Origin: an uncultured Cytophagales bacterium
GTDB taxonomy: Bacteria > Bacteroidota > Bacteroidia > Cytophagales > 172606-1
DNA length: 42,719 nucleotides
Reading direction: 5' to 3'
NCBI GenBank assembly: GCA_902805615.1
Contig: CADCTQ010000168.1
Coordinates: forward strand, 1-42,719
Shown: positions 34,463 through 42,570 of the stretch, one piece after another
Layout: each line of letters opens with the position of its first letter
Numbering within the stretch: position 1 is the stretch's first letter
Made by a program: the position numbers and the translations under genes
Notes under the pieces: model-generated
What the model was told of the DNA's origin: nothing
Databases searched by the model: none
The model's input: only the letters and a program-made list of their open reading frames with translations

Positions 34463-36436
34463 ATGGGAGCAGTATTAAACAAATCAGTCGCCGCCGACGG
34501 CGTAATTGCGTACCGCGATCACCTGGAAGAGAACAAGTTTCACTACTGGCCGGCCCGGATCGACGCGGTGGACGGGGAAACCCTGATGAATTTCCAGGTG
34601 GACTATTACGGCGTCGGTGCTAAACCCTATTACGTGTCCACCAGCGGTTACGGAATCCTCAACGTGGTAGGGGGCGTGATGTCCGGGGCAATGGTGCCCG
34701 ACATGACCAGCAGCCAAAGAGCCAAAATCACGGAAGCCATCACAAAGGCTTTTGGGGTGAGCGAACCGGTGCTTACGCCCATTCCCCTGGAGAACTCGAA
34801 AGTGCAACCGGTTTTTGCCAAAAACGTGGTGGAATTGGGCAACGGCAGCAGCGCAATATTTCCCGAAAAGTTGCAGATAGGTTCCCAGGCCATCTACAAC
34901 ATCGGCTCCGGCAACAGCTTGTTTGCCACCATGGCGACGATGTACAACCCCAATGGAGGTTCTTCGCAGTTCGCCGTCAACGTTGTGGGGGAAGCAGAAT
35001 TCTACGGTGACCCCTGGCAGGCGGAAATCGAGGCGGATTTGAGCCAGGTCTGGCAATACGTCCGCGACCAGTACGAGACCAAAGCAAGCGCCGGGTTCCT
35101 CAACATCAGCGCCAACATCAGCAAGACTACCCAGGAGCTGATCAAAAGCGGAATCGTGAAGATCGCCTACATTGAGGGTTCGGGGGGCGAAGCGTTCGGC
35201 CGGCAACTGCTGGAGACGACCAAAGCGCTGTTTGAAAAGATCAACATGGCGGCGGCAACGGGTGAAGGCTTTTTCAAGTTCGAGCCCAACCCGACGCCTG
35301 CCCCCCCCGACCTGGCCAAAGACCCGCTGAGCAGTTCCCTGCTGCCCTGGACCGTATCACTGAACATGGGATTTGACCGCGAGTCGTTCACCCAGAAGAT
35401 AACGTTCCTGGAGACTGTTACCTACACGGGAAAGCTTAAATACTTCATCAACACGGCCATGAGCGTGTCGCTGCCCTGTAACAGCTCTACCGCCAACCAA
35501 TTCTACGACGTGCAGTACAGCCAGCGGGGCTGTATGTCGCCCGAAAAAAGCCAGGCGTTACAGACCCGGTTGACCAACGAAGTAAGAGCCCGCGCCGCGA
35601 AATTAGCTGAGTACAAAAAGATGTGGATCGATGGGAAAATAACCCATGAAATGTACAAGCTACTGGCGGCAGAATTGCAAAACGAATCCATTACCGAAAC
35701 CGGAGAGTCGCTGCTGACGGGCACCGGGGAAGTTTTGGTAAGAACGTTGCCGGTAGCAGAGGCAGTCGCCCGCATGGAGCACAGGCTGATGGGGCATTCC
35801 TTGGAGGACGTGCGCACGGGCCTGATCGGCGACCCCAAAGAAGACCTGTACAAGTACGCCGATGCTTCCTGGAAGTTCACGCAACTGTACGGGTATTGCC
35901 GGGGATACAGCTACCTGTGGCAGGCGCAGCACCTGACCACGGCCGGCAACGAGGCGGACATCATCAAATACCTGAACGCCAACGAAGCCCTGGCCGGGCA
36001 ACTGGAGAGTGATACCAAGCCCGTTTCGGGCCAGAAGATCATTGCGCCTCCCTCTCTGCAAAAACTCGGGGTACAAGGTGAAGTGGAGTTGTTTGAACGC
36101 CCGCTGACCGATCCGGCGACAATCATTGCGCTGGTCAACGGCTACCCGGGCAAGCACGTAATCGTTTCCATGCACTACACCAAGGGTGACCAAAGCCACG
36201 GTGCCCACGCGGTGTCCTTTATTCCCAGCGGCCAGCACTGGTTGTTCTTCGACCCCAACGCGGGCACTTTTCAGCTCAATACGCCCGAGAAGTTTACCGC
36301 CTGGTGGAACAACTACTACAAGGCTTACTTCTTCACCGGCAAAAGAACGTTGCGGTACGTCCGGCTGGTGGCCGTGGAGAAGCTCCTCAAAGAGGTGGGC
36401 CAGACGGTCTTACAGGAAAACCTGGTAGCGCAGTAG
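34463..36436 (+). CDS. Large protein with C-terminal YopT-type (C58-like) cysteine protease domain
   Basis: This 657-residue protein has no signal peptide. The last ~190 residues look like a papain-fold YopT-type protease: Cys479 in YGYCRGYSYLW, His582 in HGAHAVSF and Asp597 in FFDPNAG, followed by aromatic FTAWW. From memory, C-H and H-D spacings of 103 and 15 residues are close to YopT. Residues 1-350 are beta-rich and unrecognised (FHYWPARIDAVDGE, YYGVGAKPYYVSTSGYGILN). 350-460 is helical. It lies 156 bp after the CHAT gene on the same strand and is followed by a strong terminator, so it may end that transcription unit. Such proteases often serve as effectors or toxins. Base composition is slightly less GC-rich than in its neighbours. 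The protease call rests on motif spacing only. Confidence 0.8.
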   Translation: MGAVLNKSVAADGVIAYRDHLEENKFHYWPARIDAVDGETLMNFQVDYYGVGAKPYYVSTSGYGILNVVGGVMSGAMVPDMTSSQRAKITEAITKAFGVSEPVLTPIPLENSKVQPVFAKNVVELGNGSSAIFPEKLQIGSQAIYNIGSGNSLFATMATMYNPNGGSSQFAVNVVGEAEFYGDPWQAEIEADLSQVWQYVRDQYETKASAGFLNISANISKTTQELIKSGIVKIAYIEGSGGEAFGRQLLETTKALFEKINMAAATGEGFFKFEPNPTPAPPDLAKDPLSSSLLPWTVSLNMGFDRESFTQKITFLETVTYTGKLKYFINTAMSVSLPCNSSTANQFYDVQYSQRGCMSPEKSQALQTRLTNEVRARAAKLAEYKKMWIDGKITHEMYKLLAAELQNESITETGESLLTGTGEVLVRTLPVAEAVARMEHRLMGHSLEDVRTGLIGDPKEDLYKYADASWKFTQLYGYCRGYSYLWQAQHLTTAGNEADIIKYLNANEALAGQLESDTKPVSGQKIIAPPSLQKLGVQGEVELFERPLTDPATIIALVNGYPGKHVIVSMHYTKGDQSHGAHAVSFIPSGQHWLFFDPNAGTFQLNTPEKFTAWWNNYYKAYFFTGKRTLRYVRLVAVEKLLKEVGQTVLQENLVAQ

Positions 36437-36458
36437 ACGCCCGGTATTTGCCGTAGAC

Positions 36459-36492
36459 AAGGAGGCCGTTTCCAGGAACGGTCTCCTTTTTT
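36459..36492 (+). terminator. Intrinsic terminator after the C58-like gene
   Basis: AAGGAGGCCGTT and GAACGGTCTCCTT form an 11-12-bp stem with one mismatch and a short loop, directly followed by T6. It lies 22 bases after the stop codon, between convergent genes. Confidence 0.85.
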
Positions 36493-36518
36493 CGTGCCCG
36501 GAAGGGGTGTCAGTTCCT

Positions 36519-37418
36519 CTACAACTCGCCCCTCAGCCGCCGGGCCGCGGTGGCGATGCCCCGCTGCACGCAGCCTTCGGTGGGTTGCCCGGCCATCCGG
36601 GCCGTGAGAAAACCGGCCCAGAAGGCGTCGCCGGCGCCGGTGGCGTCTTTCACCACAACGGGTTCGGCGGGCTGGTGCCGCCAGTCTTCCCCATTCTCTC
36701 GGTACCACACGCCTTCCGCCCCGCAGGTAAGGCAGGTGACGACGGCCGGCAGTGCCCGCAGGTAGTCTTTGGCGGCTTCCACGGTCGGTGCTGCCCCCGT
36801 GAACCGCTGCACGTCGTCGAGGCTTACCTTCAGCAGCGGCCGGTACTGCATGAGTTGGTTGAACACTTCTGCCGCGTCGTTGCCGGTGCCCCAGACCGGT
36901 TCGGCGTAGTTCCAGTCTACCGACACGGCAATGCCCCGGGCGTGGGCCTTGCTGAAGGCATCGAGGATGGTATCGCGGGCAGGTGCCAGGCTCAGGGCAA
37001 ACGCCGTGGTGTGTACTACGGCCGCGGCGGCAATCAGCGCCTCGTCCACGGGTTGCAGAAAACGGTCGGCGTCGCGGTACGGAATGAAGTCGGGCGTGCC
37101 CCGGCTGCGGCCCACCACGATGAGGCTGGTGGCGTGGCCGGCCAGTTGCTGCACATGTTTGGGGTCAATGCCAGCCGCGGCCATGGCGTCGAGCAGGATT
37201 TTGCCCAGCCCGTCCCGGCCCACGGCCGCCACCAGGGTAGCCGCGCCCCCGCTGGCCCGCACGAAGCGGCACAGGTTGGCCGGGCTGCCGCCGGGGTGCA
37301 GGCCCAGCGTGCGGGCCTCCGACAGGTCGGTCACGAAGTCGGTGGTGACGGCGTCAATCAGCGCCTCCCCGAGGGCCAGTACGCCGCCGTTGCGATCAGG
37401 GGTTGGAAGGTTGGGCAT
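36519..37418 (-). CDS. PfkB-family fructokinase
   Basis: This 299-residue ribokinase/PfkB-fold sugar kinase has the N-terminal GGVLALGEALIDAV, the substrate motif HPGGSPANLCR (PfkB signature 1 region), and DATGAGDAFWAGF (258-270) with the catalytic base Asp264. I chose the ATG at 37418 over an upstream GTG at 37430, which lies in an inverted repeat. The neighbours on the same strand are a GH100-like invertase and a sucrose-type transporter, so the likely reaction is ATP-dependent phosphorylation of fructose released from sucrose, in the cytoplasm. Sequence alone cannot exclude another ketose or 2-keto-3-deoxygluconate. Confidence 0.88.
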   Translation of the reverse strand: MPNLPTPDRNGGVLALGEALIDAVTTDFVTDLSEARTLGLHPGGSPANLCRFVRASGGAATLVAAVGRDGLGKILLDAMAAAGIDPKHVQQLAGHATSLIVVGRSRGTPDFIPYRDADRFLQPVDEALIAAAAVVHTTAFALSLAPARDTILDAFSKAHARGIAVSVDWNYAEPVWGTGNDAAEVFNQLMQYRPLLKVSLDDVQRFTGAAPTVEAAKDYLRALPAVVTCLTCGAEGVWYRENGEDWRHQPAEPVVVKDATGAGDAFWAGFLTARMAGQPTEGCVQRGIATAARRLRGEL

Positions 37419-37421
37419 GGG

Positions 37422-37534
37422 ATGGTACACTGATTTATTATGATAGTTATGATTGGTTATGATTCTTTCTGCTGATTCCGCTTCAGTCTAAAATCAGTCC
37501 TCATCATAATCATCATAATAAATCAGTGTACCAT
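37422..37534. repeat. Inverted repeat overlapping the invertase stop codon
   Basis: Perfect 23-bp arms at 37422-37444 and 37512-37534 contain GGTACACTGATTTATTATGA, and the pairing continues imperfectly inwards. The right arm lies inside the invertase gene and encodes its C-terminal residues. The left arm is 4 bases upstream of the fructokinase ATG. Related TACAC-GATT sequences occur near 22230 and 26045. Confidence 0.88.
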
Positions 37535-38699
37535 TGGCAAGGATTGCCCCCGCGGCGCTCCAGGTGCAGTAGGGAACGCCGATGGGGGCCCGGGTGACGC
37601 CGTTGAAGTTCTCGTAGAAGCCCCAGGATTCGCCACCCGGGTTGAGGCGGTTGGCCTCGTGCAGGTACCCGGTCAGGCGGTCGGCGAGGGCCGTTTCGCC
37701 GCGTTGCCGCAGGGCCCCGGCCAGCAAGCCGTTCCACACCGGCCACAGCCCCCCGTTGTGAAACTCGTGGGGCAGGTTGCGGAAGGTGTAGGCGTAGTTG
37801 TGTTCCAGTTCGCGCATGAGGAAATCTCCCGCTTCGATGGCGGGGGCAAAGGCGGGCAGCAGGAACGACCGGGCGTCGAGTTCTTGGCGGAGGTAGCCCA
37901 GGAGACTGGCTTGCCGGCCCTCGGTACCCACGCCGAGCAGCAGCGCAAGGGCGTTGGCCGCCAGGTCGAACTGCCCGTACACCCGGGCCGGGTTAAAGCC
38001 CATCAGCCAGAAACGGTCGGGGGCCGCCCGCAACTGGTGCACCAGGTTGGGCGCGTACAGCTGCGCCGGCTGGGCCGCCCCGTTCCAGTAGTTGAGGGAG
38101 ATGAGTTGCCGGATCGCAGCGGCCTTTGCGCGCCAGTCGTCGCGCCGGTAGTACGCGCCGGCCAATTCCAGGGCCCACACCCGCAGCAGCTGGTCGTAGA
38201 GCACGTAGCCGTGCTGCACGTATTCGTCGGCCCAGTTGCCGCTCTGGGGCACGTACACCAGCCCCTTGCCGTTGAATTCCCAGGCATCCATGACCGCCAG
38301 GGCCCGCTGCACGTGGTCCGCAAAACGGCCGGCCAGTTCGCCGCTGTTGGTAGCGTGGGCGTGCTGCAAGAGGCCGATCACGGCCCAGCTCACGTTGTCC
38401 ACCCGGCCGCAGTTGCCGCCGTAGCTGGCCTTGCCGGTTTGCGGGTCCACGTTGGAGGGAAAAAACCCTACCGGGTGCTGGTGCGCGAAGACCGTCCGCA
38501 GCGTGTCTCCGAAGGTACGGATGAGGGCTGCTTCGCCGCTCCCCAGGGCCGCCAGGCCGGTGATCACGCCGTCGCGGGTCCACACCCGCTGGTAGTTGGT
38601 CACGTCCTGCACGCTGGCGACGAACCCGTGCGGCGTCACCGCCCGCCGGAGCAGCGCCACGCTGCGGTCATATCCCTCGGTTGATGGGTCAGTGGTCAT
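37494..38699 (-). CDS. GH100-like invertase / (alpha/alpha)6 glycosidase
   Basis: This is a 401-residue cytosolic enzyme without a signal peptide. Motifs include YQRVWTRDG near the N-terminus, GGNCGRVDNVSWAVIGLL, GNWADEYVQHGYVLYDQ, FHNGGLWPVWNGLL and PYCTWSAAGAIL. The HNGGxWPV motif and helical-barrel pattern fit GH100 neutral invertases and related glucosidases. With the adjacent fructokinase and SUT-like transporter, hydrolysis of sucrose to glucose and fructose is the best guess; a trehalase or glucosidase role is possible. The last ~12 residues (GTLIYYDDYDED) are encoded by the inverted-repeat arm, so the original C-terminus may have been altered. Confidence 0.82.
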   Translation of the reverse strand: MTTDPSTEGYDRSVALLRRAVTPHGFVASVQDVTNYQRVWTRDGVITGLAALGSGEAALIRTFGDTLRTVFAHQHPVGFFPSNVDPQTGKASYGGNCGRVDNVSWAVIGLLQHAHATNSGELAGRFADHVQRALAVMDAWEFNGKGLVYVPQSGNWADEYVQHGYVLYDQLLRVWALELAGAYYRRDDWRAKAAAIRQLISLNYWNGAAQPAQLYAPNLVHQLRAAPDRFWLMGFNPARVYGQFDLAANALALLLGVGTEGRQASLLGYLRQELDARSFLLPAFAPAIEAGDFLMRELEHNYAYTFRNLPHEFHNGGLWPVWNGLLAGALRQRGETALADRLTGYLHEANRLNPGGESWGFYENFNGVTRAPIGVPYCTWSAAGAILANGTLIYYDDYDED

Positions 38700-38720
38700 A
38701 GGACAGAGGTTTGTTTGCAG

Positions 38721-38863
38721 AGACGCGATTCATCGCGTCTGGTCAGATGAAATCGCGTCTTGATTCGGTGCGTCGCGTCAGGCGCATTGCGGGTGAGTCA
38801 GTAGTAAGCCGGGGGCAGGGATTCAGGCACACCCCAATAAGCCAGACGCGATGAATCGCGTCT
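38721..38863. repeat. Inverted pair of AGACGCGATTCATCGCGTCT repeats
   Basis: The 20-mer AGACGCGATTCATCGCGTCT at 38721-38740 has its exact complement at 38844-38863. Each copy is itself nearly palindromic. Degenerate copies of GCGTC lie between them. Together they fill much of the 199-bp gap between the transporter and invertase genes. A related perfect palindrome is at 28633. Confidence 0.85.
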
Positions 38864-38898
38864 CTACGGACCGTTCCCGTCACTTCCGGCCGGTTCCC

Positions 38899-40299
38899 CT
38901 AATGCCCGCCGCCGGCCATCGCCATGACTTCGTCGGAGGAGTGATTTTTGTTCAGCCGCACGAACAGTACGCACACGGCGGCGCAGAGCAGCAGGCCGCC
39001 GGCCAAGCGGATCACGTTCTCCGGGTTGGAGCCGAGCAGGTACCGGTACACGGTCGAGAACGTGAGCGTTTGCAGCAGCATCGGGATCACGATGAACATG
39101 TTGAAGATGCCCATGTACACGCCGGTGCGTTCTTTGGGAATGCTGCCGGCCAGCATCACGTAGGGCGTACCCATCATGCTGGCCCAGCCGATGCCCAGCC
39201 CGATCATGGGCACGATCAGCATGGTGGCGTCGTGGATGGCGGGCAGGATCAGCAGGCCGGCGCCGGCCAGCGTGAGGCTGACGATGTGCACGAGTTTGGG
39301 ACCGGCTTTGCGGGCCAGGGCCGCCAGCAGGAAAGCACTGCAAAACGTAACGATGTTGTAGGTACCGTTCACCCGGCCGGTCAGCAGTTGCGCCGAGGCA
39401 AAGCCGCTCGACTGGGCGTCGGAGGTGTTGTAGATGGTGCGGGCCAGGCACAACGTAATGTACTGCCAGTAGCAGAACATGGCGTACCAGGTAAAGAGCT
39501 TCACCGGGGCCAGTTGCTTCATGGTCAGGGGCATGTCCCGGATCGCCTCGCCGATCTCCCGGAAGGTATGGGCTACGCCTTTGGGCTTGCTTTTGATCTC
39601 CTGCACTTCGGCTGGCGTGAGGGGGTATTCGCGGGTGGTGAACACCGAGTACAGGATGGCGGCAATGGAGGCCACCGCCCCGATGATGAAGGCGGCGTAG
39701 GTGGTGTAAGGAATGTTGTTGCCGCTCCGCGCATTGAGCGAAATCAGGCCCAGGCCCACCAGCGCCGACGGCGTGAGGTTGGCCAGGGTGATGCCCAGGC
39801 CGGTAAAGAAACTCTGGTTGAGGAAGCCGTCGGCGTGCTGCTCGGGCGGCAGCTTGTCGCTCACGAAAGCCCGGTACGGCTCCATCGTCACGTTGTTGGC
39901 CGCGTCGAGAATCCACAGCAGGCCGGCGGCCATCCACAGGGTGCTGCTGTAGGGCATGGCAAAGAGGCAGATGCTGCAAAACAGGGCGCCCACCAGGAAG
40001 TACGGCGTGCGCCGCCCCCACCGGCTGAGGGTGTTGTCGCTCATGGCGCCCACGATGGGCTGTACCAGCAGGCCCGTCATCGGCCCGGCCAGCCACAGGA
40101 ACGGCAGCTTGTCGGGGTCGGCGCCCAGGTACGAGTAGATGGGGCTCATGTTGGTCTGTTGCAGGCCGAAACTGTACTGGATGCCGAAGAACCCGAAGTT
40201 CATGTTGAGGATCTGCCAGAACGAGAGGCGGGGCTTGGTGAACGGCATCCGCGGGGCGGCGGGTGTACCCCCGGGGGTTTGCTGACCGGTTTTTAGCAT
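38899..40299 (-). CDS. MFS transporter, SLC45/SUT-like (probable sucrose symporter)
   Basis: This 466-residue major facilitator protein has about 12 TM segments. The loop 2-3 signature [19 protein letters not shown] matches the RxGRRxP motif of SLC45/plant-type sucrose and maltose proton symporters. The N-terminal [21 protein letters not shown] and [19 protein letters not shown] also fit. I chose the start [11 protein letters not shown] at 40299; the frame is open to 40356 with poor composition, and a start at [10 protein letters not shown] is also possible. It leads the minus-strand cluster transporter, invertase, fructokinase and should import sucrose or a related disaccharide. Confidence 0.9.
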   Translation of the reverse strand: MLKTGQQTPGGTPAAPRMPFTKPRLSFWQILNMNFGFFGIQYSFGLQQTNMSPIYSYLGADPDKLPFLWLAGPMTGLLVQPIVGAMSDNTLSRWGRRTPYFLVGALFCSICLFAMPYSSTLWMAAGLLWILDAANNVTMEPYRAFVSDKLPPEQHADGFLNQSFFTGLGITLANLTPSALVGLGLISLNARSGNNIPYTTYAAFIIGAVASIAAILYSVFTTREYPLTPAEVQEIKSKPKGVAHTFREIGEAIRDMPLTMKQLAPVKLFTWYAMFCYWQYITLCLARTIYNTSDAQSSGFASAQLLTGRVNGTYNIVTFCSAFLLAALARKAGPKLVHIVSLTLAGAGLLILPAIHDATMLIVPMIGLGIGWASMMGTPYVMLAGSIPKERTGVYMGIFNMFIVIPMLLQTLTFSTVYRYLLGSNPENVIRLAGGLLLCAAVCVLFVRLNKNHSSDEVMAMAGGGH

Positions 40300-40513
40300 A
40301 GGTTGGAGGGAGACATGAGGCGTTGGCGGGGAGACGTTGGACGGGAGACACGGCACGCGGCACCCGGTCGTTGGCGGCCCGCCCGGGTAATGATACGGAA
40401 CCCTTTCGTAAACTTATCAAAAGAAAGGATTATTCCGCAGCCGGATTATACTTTAACCGGCAGCCGCCCGCAGATTGGGCACCCTTCCTTTCTCACTTCC
40501 TCACATCGTGATG

Positions 40514-40529
40514 TTCATATTAATATGAA
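40514..40529. promoter_or_regulatory. Perfect 16-bp palindrome upstream of the transporter
   Basis: TTCATATTAATATGAA is fully self-complementary and lies about 215 bases upstream of the transporter start, in the AT-rich divergent region. A second dyad, ATGAATCT-N4-AGATTCAT, is at 40574-40593. Either could be a regulator site for the sugar cluster, or just another repeat. Confidence 0.4.
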
Positions 40530-40772
40530 TCAGAGACTGCGCATTTGCCAGGATACAACTATTTAATTATCAAATGAATCTCCTCAGATTCATCCGTTTA
40601 ATCACGTTCATCTTGGTATAATTTGCAAACTACGCCCTATGGTTTGGTGTGCCCCTGGCATTTTCGCGTTTTCATCCGGCAGGAAGTAGCCGAACCCAGG
40701 CACCCGGTGCCCGGCAGGGATCAGAGACACTATCTTGTCTCGAATGTATTTTAACCAGGTTCTTTTCATGCT

Positions 40773-41285
40773 CCAGATGCTTCCTGCGTCAGCATGACAA
40801 AACCGGCGTTTGGCGGGGAAACGTGGAAAGAGCCGGTACCCATCCGGCTATCGCCAATGGAGTAGGCGTATCCCCGTGGGGTCGGGTTCTCAAACCCGTA
40901 TTTGATTAGCGTTCAACACTGAACGCGGCTGGTTGAGGCGTGGATGCCTGATCTTGATTTTGTCCGACCATGATTTGGAAAAGGGCATTGGCAGATACAC
41001 CCTTTCCCGTTTTCCCGCCAAACGATGCGTCCTGTCATGCTGACGAAGGAAGCATCCGGCTCGTAACCCAGGAAGCCTCTGTAACGAAAGCTCGTGATGT
41101 CGGGATGGTCACCGCCGTATTTTATTCAACAGCCGTACTTCAATCATGCGCCAGATGCTTCCTTCGTCAGCATGACAGGACGCATCGTTTGGCGGGGATG
41201 GATGGGAGAAGCCCTACCCATTGGCCTATACGCTCCAAGCAGACGTGTCCAGTGTCGAACGCTAATTACATACTCAAACCCGACC
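40773..41285. repeat. Nested inverted repeats in the 40300-41493 gap
   Basis: This 1.2-kb gap has no credible gene. A near-palindrome runs from 40878 to 41285: GGTCGGGTT and ATTAGCGTTC on the left are complemented at 41250-41285. Inside it, 41014-41056 and 41154-41196 are perfect 43-bp complements (core GTCATGCTGACGAAGGAAGC). A third, diverged copy of that unit lies at 40773-40820. The 21-bp segment at 40878-40898 is identical to 23710-23730 in the palindrome after tgt. Confidence 0.85.
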
Positions 41286-41493
41286 TTGGCCTTGGGCTTC
41301 TACACTTTTACCCGGGCCAACTCTTAATCCTTCGATTGGGAAGCATACGCCGGCCACCGGGCGAGACGCAACCCACCTGTCCCGTTAATGAAAAAGAATG
41401 GGCTGGATAGTGCCGGCCGGAGTGATAAATATGCTTGGATAAGTCGTAAATTGAGACCTCAATCTATTTCTTTAAGATAAGAAGGTCTGTGTT

Positions 41494-42534
41494 ATGGAAC
41501 CTATGCATCAGGTGTTTATCCGTTATTCCAATTTAGACACAGTAGTGGCAAATCGGATATGTGAGCAACTGGAAAGCAGGTCTGTCAAGTGCTGGATTGC
41601 TCCACGGGACATCCAGCCCGGCAGTAGTTGGGCCGGCTCCATCATGAAAGCGATCAAGAGCAGTAAGGTACTGCTGCTGCTCCTTACCAAAGACTCCAAT
41701 GAATCGGAGCAAGTGATACGGGAAGTAGAGCGGGCCGTTAAACTCCGGCTGCGGATTATTTGCTTACGACTGGATGATATTGATTTATCTGACGACCTTG
41801 AATATTTCATTAGTGCCGTCCACGGCGTTGACGCTTACGGTAAGCCGTTGGAAAAAGTATTAACAGATTTGCATAAAACCCTAAAACCTTTGCTGCCGGC
41901 CAGTAGCGCATCGACTGCTCCTACCATTCAAACTGTGGCAGAAGCTAAACCACAACAGCATAGCGCCAAACAACTGGAAGAGGCTTATAAAGCTTATCAA
42001 AACAAAAACTACCATAAGGCCCTTGTTCTCTATCTACCTCTTGCTGAGCAAGGTAATGCCACTGCTCAATACAACTTAGGCCGGATGTACGCCAAAGGAG
42101 AGGGGGTAAGCCAAGACAAGGGGCAGGCCGTATTGTGGTACCGAAAAGCCGCTGAAAAGGGGTATGCTGCTGCGCAAAACAGTCTGGGTTGGATGTACGA
42201 CAACGGAGAGGGAGTAGGCCAAGACAAAGGGCAGGCCGTGCAGTGGTACCAAAAAGCCGCTGAGCAGGGATATGCTGCTGCTCAAAACAATTTAGGGGTG
42301 ATGTACGACAACGGAGAGGGAGTAGGCCAAGACAAAGGGCAGGCCGTACTGTGGTACCGAAAAGCAGTTGAGCAGGGGTATGCTGCTGCTCAATACAATC
42401 TGGGTTTGATGTACGAAAAAGGAGAGGGAGTGAATCAGGACACAGGGCAGGCTGTGCAGTGGCACCGAAAAGCCGCTGAGCAGGGATATGCTGAGGCCAA
42501 TAAAAGACTAGAGTATCTTTCAAAGAAGCCCTAA
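41494..42534 (+). CDS. TIR domain-Sel1 repeat protein
   Basis: This 346-residue cytosolic protein has an N-terminal TIR domain (about 5-125) with VFIRYSNLDTVVANRICEQLE, KCWIAPRDIQPGSSW and SNESEQVIREVERA; Glu77 is the candidate catalytic Glu of NAD-cleaving TIRs. Box 1 reads FIRYS instead of the usual FISYS. A Gln/Ala-rich linker (125-160) leads to five Sel1-like repeats (about 165-343) with GYAAAQ-N-LG-MY--GEGV--D units. TIR-effector plus repeat-sensor architecture is typical of bacterial immune or signalling NADases. The gene is visibly lower in GC than its neighbours (25 of 60 bases in 41941-42000 are G or C), which suggests recent acquisition. No partner gene is visible before the window ends. 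Confidence 0.9.
   Translation: MEPMHQVFIRYSNLDTVVANRICEQLESRSVKCWIAPRDIQPGSSWAGSIMKAIKSSKVLLLLLTKDSNESEQVIREVERAVKLRLRIICLRLDDIDLSDDLEYFISAVHGVDAYGKPLEKVLTDLHKTLKPLLPASSASTAPTIQTVAEAKPQQHSAKQLEEAYKAYQNKNYHKALVLYLPLAEQGNATAQYNLGRMYAKGEGVSQDKGQAVLWYRKAAEKGYAAAQNSLGWMYDNGEGVGQDKGQAVQWYQKAAEQGYAAAQNNLGVMYDNGEGVGQDKGQAVLWYRKAVEQGYAAAQYNLGLMYEKGEGVNQDTGQAVQWHRKAAEQGYAEANKRLEYLSKKP
42193..42347 (+). repeat. Direct DNA repeats within the Sel1 region
   Basis: A 47-bp segment at 42193-42239 is identical to 42301-42347, 108 bp (one 36-residue Sel1 unit) apart. Units at 42085 and 42409 are similar but diverged. Identity at the DNA level points to recent unit duplication or gene conversion. Confidence 0.88.
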
Positions 42535-42570
42535 CGCAAAACAACAGCAGGGAAAAGGCCAGCGGCCCAA

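Noticed and set aside
29991-36436. Type III-E CRISPR (Craspase) locus
   Set aside because: A sigma factor and TPR-CHAT protease are present, but no Cas7-11, no CRISPR repeats and no Cas1/Cas2 are seen, and this CHAT protein is exported.
40970-41410. Plus-strand frame in the repeat region
   Set aside because: It lies wholly within inverted-repeat arms and includes both copies of the same palindrome, so it is not a plausible gene.
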